From: Clostridiales bacterium
Lineage (GTDB): Bacteria; Bacillota; Clostridia; Oscillospirales; Acutalibacteraceae
DNA length: 6,965 bases
Direction: 5' to 3'
Assembly: GCA_012511485.1 (NCBI GenBank)
Contig: JAAZFZ010000233.1
Coordinates: 1-6,965 of the forward strand
Shown: one piece after another, positions 4,138 to 6,965 of the stretch
How the letters are laid out: each line of letters begins with the position of its first letter
Position numbering within the stretch: the stretch's first letter is position 1
Position numbers and translations under genes: made by a program
Notes under the pieces: model-generated
Database searches by the model: none
What the model was told of the DNA's origin: nothing
Seen by the model: only the letters and a program-made list of their open reading frames with translations

Positions 4138-6537
4138 ATGAGCATAAACAATAACAGACACTTCAAGACTCTAGAGCTTGATAAAATACTTGAACGCCTT
4201 GGTGAATACACCTCATGTGAGGATGCCAGAAGGGCAGCGGACGAGCTCGAGCCGCAGACCTCGCTTGAAACGGCTAAGGCTCTCATGAACCAGACAAGGG
4301 ATGCTCATATGCTCCTTGCCCGTTTCGGCGGACCATCTTTCGGAGGGCTTAAAAATATCAGCAATTCATTGAGGAGAGCAGATGCGGGCAGTGTGCTTTC
4401 AATGCGCGAACTCCTTGACATTGCAGCAGTGCTTAGAGTCATCAGAGGGCTTGAACAGTGGCGCAGCACAAATGCGGGAGTTGAAACAATCCTTGATGTC
4501 TTTTTCGGCTCCCTTTCACCAAACAAATTCCTGGAGGATACAATAAACAATGCAATAATGTCCGAGGATGAAATGTCGGACAATGCGTCCCCTGCCCTAT
4601 ATGATATCAGGCGAAAAATCAGGGTTCAGGAGTCCCGGGTGCGTGAACAGCTCGATAAGCTCACACATTCCCAGAAATATTCAAAATTCCTGCAGGAGAG
4701 TATAATTACCATGCGCAACGGGCGATTTGTTGTGCCTGTCAAAAACGAACACAGGAATGAAGTGCCCGGACTTGTGCATGACACCTCCTCGAGCGGAGCC
4801 ACGATTTTTATAGAGCCAATGCCGGTAGTTGAGGCAAACAATGAAATCAAGGTTCTCCAGAGCAAGGAGAGGGAGGAAATTGAGAGAATTCTTTTTGAGA
4901 TTTCGGCAACTGCGGGCAGCTTTGCTGACAATATTATTGCAAGCTACGAATGTGCGGTTGAATTGAATGTGATTTTTGCCAAGGCACACCTTGCCTACAG
5001 CATGAATGCAAGCGTGCCCGAACTGAATAACAGGGGAATTATAAACCTGCGTGCCGCCCGTCATCCGCTTATTGATAAAAAGAGTGTTGTTTGCGTTGAT
5101 ATTTCGCTGGGTGAGGATTTTGATACTCTTGTCATAACCGGGCCCAATACGGGAGGAAAAACGGTTTCAATAAAAACCATCGGCCTTTTGACGCTCATGG
5201 CAATGTGCGGGCTGATGATACCCGTCAATGACCAAAGCAGTGTTTCGGTTTTTGAGAATATACTTGCAGATATCGGCGACGAGCAATCTATTGAGCAATC
5301 ACTTTCGACATTTTCCTCCCATATTACGAATATCATAGATATTATTGAGCAGGCAAATAGCAGAAGCCTTGTTCTCTTCGACGAGCTGGGTGCCGGCACC
5401 GACCTTGTGGAGGGATCCGCCCTTGCAATGTCCGTACTCGAAACACTCAACAAAAAGGGTGCAAAAATAGCCGCAACAACGCACTATGCCGAGCTCAAGG
5501 CATATGCGCTTGAAACGGACAGAGTCGAAAACGGCTGCTGCGAATTCGATGTTAAAACACTCAGGCCGACATACAGGCTGCTTATCGGTGTGCCCGGGCG
5601 TTCGAACGCTTTTGCAATTTCCGAAAGGCTCGGGATGGACAGCCAAACAGTCAATAGGGCAAGAGAACTGGTCAGCATGGAGAACATCCGTTTTGAGGAT
5701 GTTGTTGATAAGCTGGAGGCTAACAGGCTGGAGCTTGAAAAGTCACGCAATGAAGCGCAGGAGCTCAAAGGGCAGGTCATCTCCGAGCTTGAAAAGGCAA
5801 AGGAGTTGCGAAGTGCTGCACAGGCAGTGCGTGACAAAGAGCTTGAAAATGCAAAATCGCAAGCTCTGAGGATTACAGAACAGGCGAAGCGTGAGGCCTA
5901 TAACCTTATGCAGGAGCTTGACAAGCTCAAAAAGGAAAGGGATAAAACAAAGGATGCAGCTGAGCTTGCAAGAAGGGCAAGGGCAACCATCAAGCATTCC
6001 ATTGAGGCCATAGACGCAGCCTCCGACCCTGTTGTGGAGTGCATCGAGAGCGATGACGAATATGTCCTGCCCCGCCCCTTAATAATAGGTGACAATGTGA
6101 TAATTGGCGAATTGGGCAGGCAGGCAACAGTGCTTTCGCTGCCTGATAAAAATGAAATGGTTGAGGTTCAGGCGGGAGTTCTCAAAACCAGGGTGAAGCT
6201 GCAAGGGCTAAGGCTCATTGAAGGCTCATCAAATAAAAAACAGACCGACAAAAAAAGAAATGTGAGCACTGTCGAAAGCCGCCTGAATATGAATGTACAA
6301 ACGAAACTCGACCTGAGGGGGTTAATGGTTGAAGAGTGCCTGCTTGAGCTTGACAGATTCATTGATTCCTCCCTGAGAAGCGGGCTCAATGAATTCACCA
6401 TCGTTCACGGAAAGGGTACGGGAGCGTTGCGCGCGGCAGTGCAAAAATATTTAAAGGGCTGCCCGTATGTCAAAAGCTTCAGGCTCGGTGCCTTCGGCGA
6501 GGGCGAAAGCGGAGTCACCATTGTTCAATTAAAGTAA
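4138..6537 (+). CDS. mutS2: MutS2 ATPase/endonuclease with Smr domain
   Basis: MutS2 belongs to the MutS family but lacks the mismatch-recognition domain. Family members have been reported to suppress homologous recombination through the Smr nuclease and, in Bacillus, to act on collided ribosomes in translation quality control. The 799-residue protein is about the usual length. Residues 1-310 form the core/lever region. The ABC-type ATPase follows, with Walker A GPNTGGKT (335-342), the signature region near 380-395, Walker B LVLFDELGAGTD (411-422) and the switch histidine in ATTHY (446-450). RLLIGVPGRSNAFAISERLG (480-499) is highly characteristic. Residues about 515-620 are Lys/Glu/Ala-rich and should form a long coiled coil. 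A small KOW-like beta domain spans about 648-693. The Smr domain has LDLRG (724-728) and HGKGTG (757-762), both intact. ATG 4138 follows GGGGAAG (4127-4133). It lies 16 bases after recO and is probably co-transcribed. Confidence 0.96.
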   Translation: MSINNNRHFKTLELDKILERLGEYTSCEDARRAADELEPQTSLETAKALMNQTRDAHMLLARFGGPSFGGLKNISNSLRRADAGSVLSMRELLDIAAVLRVIRGLEQWRSTNAGVETILDVFFGSLSPNKFLEDTINNAIMSEDEMSDNASPALYDIRRKIRVQESRVREQLDKLTHSQKYSKFLQESIITMRNGRFVVPVKNEHRNEVPGLVHDTSSSGATIFIEPMPVVEANNEIKVLQSKEREEIERILFEISATAGSFADNIIASYECAVELNVIFAKAHLAYSMNASVPELNNRGIINLRAARHPLIDKKSVVCVDISLGEDFDTLVITGPNTGGKTVSIKTIGLLTLMAMCGLMIPVNDQSSVSVFENILADIGDEQSIEQSLSTFSSHITNIIDIIEQANSRSLVLFDELGAGTDLVEGSALAMSVLETLNKKGAKIAATTHYAELKAYALETDRVENGCCEFDVKTLRPTYRLLIGVPGRSNAFAISERLGMDSQTVNRARELVSMENIRFEDVVDKLEANRLELEKSRNEAQELKGQVISELEKAKELRSAAQAVRDKELENAKSQALRITEQAKREAYNLMQELDKLKKERDKTKDAAELARRARATIKHSIEAIDAASDPVVECIESDDEYVLPRPLIIGDNVIIGELGRQATVLSLPDKNEMVEVQAGVLKTRVKLQGLRLIEGSSNKKQTDKKRNVSTVESRLNMNVQTKLDLRGLMVEECLLELDRFIDSSLRSGLNEFTIVHGKGTGALRAAVQKYLKGCPYVKSFRLGAFGEGESGVTIVQLK

Positions 6538-6556
6538 GAAATGCTTTAATAATATT

Positions 6557-6562
6557 AGGAGG
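6557..6562 (+). promoter_or_regulatory. Strong ribosome binding site of the PHP-domain gene
   Basis: A perfect AGGAGG lies eight bases before ATG 6571 in the 33-base gap after mutS2. No intrinsic terminator or convincing promoter lies in that gap, so the downstream gene may be read through from mutS2. Confidence 0.8.
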
Positions 6563-6570
6563 ATTACACA

Positions 6571-6965
6571 ATGAAAAGACGCACACTAAAAGCAGTCAGC
6601 CTGCTGCTTTCATTTAGCCTGATTTGCCCATTGACTTTCATATCATCCGCAGTATACTCACTAGCCGATACTCAGGGTTCAAAGGATTACACCATCATCT
6701 CGCCATATGAAGATATAAACTGGGACACTTGGGGAACCTACAAAACAAATTTACATACTCACTCAAAGGCAAGCGACGGAAAATTCGAAATCCCCGAAAT
6801 GGTTGAAGTAAACTATGCACAGTGCTTAGATGTGCTTGCCATGACCGACCACTGCGTAGTCCATCAGGGCTGCAATAAGGACCCTGAGCCGGTGCCGATT
6901 ATTAGCTACTATGCAATATTAAAAAAGCCTAAAATCCTATCTCAGGAGCGTTATCAACAAATCAC
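6571..6965 (+). CDS. Exported PHP-domain phosphoesterase-like protein (5' part, runs off the window)
   Basis: Only the first 131 codons are present; the frame is open to the right edge. Residues 1-32 form a typical signal peptide: MKRRTLK basic start, hydrophobic core about 8-27, and a likely signal peptidase I site after Ser-Leu-Ala (30-32). No lipobox is seen (Cys19 is inside the hydrophobic core). The mature part opens with NLHTHSKASDG (60-70), a PHP metal-binding motif with His62, His64 and Asp69, and continues with LAMTDH (89-94), the second metal motif. PHP domains are metal-dependent phosphoesterases found in histidinol phosphatases, polymerase subunits and uncharacterised enzymes; an exported member probably hydrolyses an extracellular phosphoester, but the substrate is unknown. 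Domains beyond the edge cannot be judged. It starts 33 bases after mutS2 with AGGAGG upstream. Six of its 12 Leu codons end in A (CTA/TTA), against 7 of 87 in mutS2, hinting at a different history or expression class. Confidence 0.85.
   Translation, partial: MKRRTLKAVSLLLSFSLICPLTFISSAVYSLADTQGSKDYTIISPYEDINWDTWGTYKTNLHTHSKASDGKFEIPEMVEVNYAQCLDVLAMTDHCVVHQGCNKDPEPVPIISYYAILKKPKILSQERYQQI

Noticed and set aside
5061..5837. Open frames on the minus strand across mutS2 (5061-5453, 5484-5837)
   Set aside because: They are Ser/Leu-rich, low-complexity translations lying wholly opposite a clearly conserved MutS2 sequence, with no recognisable domain. They are shadows of codon bias.
6521..6570. Terminator or independent promoter between mutS2 and the PHP gene
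   Set aside because: Only a 4-base AAAG/CTTT pairing is present, with no T run. The best promoter-like pair (TTGTTC and TTTAAT) would start transcription on top of the ribosome binding site.
1..6965. Mobile element, CRISPR array, tRNA or rRNA gene, or a new defence system
   Set aside because: No tandem direct repeats, transposase, integrase, cloverleaf or rRNA-like sequence was found; nearly all the DNA is taken up by recognised housekeeping genes.

Overview
The window looks like a conserved chromosomal housekeeping segment of a low-to-moderate G+C Gram-positive bacterium. A clostridial origin is most likely, perhaps an Oscillospirales/Ruminococcaceae-type gut anaerobe. The reasons are purine-rich AGGAGG-like ribosome binding sites, very AT-rich intergenic DNA with sigma-A-type promoter elements, and the gene set phoH-ybeY-dgkA-era-yqzL-recO-mutS2 all on the + strand. 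The taxonomic placement is inference from gene order and protein character, not from a database match.

Layout. Positions 1-63 hold the tail of an upstream transcription unit, ending in a strong intrinsic terminator (26-63). Positions 64-319 are an AT-rich promoter and leader region with a near-consensus promoter (GTGACA, 17 bp, extended -10 TATAAT) behind a 36-base A/T tract. From 320 to 3173 four genes run with no gaps: a PhoH-family ATPase, YbeY (11-base overlap with phoH), a DgkA-type lipid kinase (starting on the base after the ybeY stop) and Era (starting on the base after the dgkA stop). A 116-base spacer (3174-3289) rich in inverted repeats follows. Next comes a 51-residue YqzL-like protein (3290-3445) whose 3' end overlaps recO by 56 bases, then recO (3390-4121) and mutS2 (4138-6537). 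The window ends inside a secreted PHP-domain protein (6571 to the edge).

How the genes fit together. YbeY and Era act at the 3' end of 16S rRNA and in 30S maturation. PhoH-family ATPases are RNA-associated and commonly neighbour ybeY. MutS2 with its Smr domain has been linked both to suppression of recombination and to rescue of collided ribosomes. RecO belongs to RecFOR recombinational repair, and the DgkA-type kinase recycles lipid carrier or diacylglycerol at the membrane. The cluster is therefore mainly ribosome maturation and quality control, with genome maintenance attached. The final gene, an exported metal-dependent phosphoesterase candidate, is functionally unrelated and uses leucine codons differently from mutS2, so it may mark the start of a less conserved region.

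I see no convincing undescribed system. The points most worth a second look are the yqzL/recO overlap with the recO ribosome binding site inside yqzL, the loss of one zinc-ligand cysteine in RecO, the extra C-terminal membrane segment and Asn77 in the DgkA-type protein, the structured era-yqzL spacer, and the exported PHP protein at the right edge.
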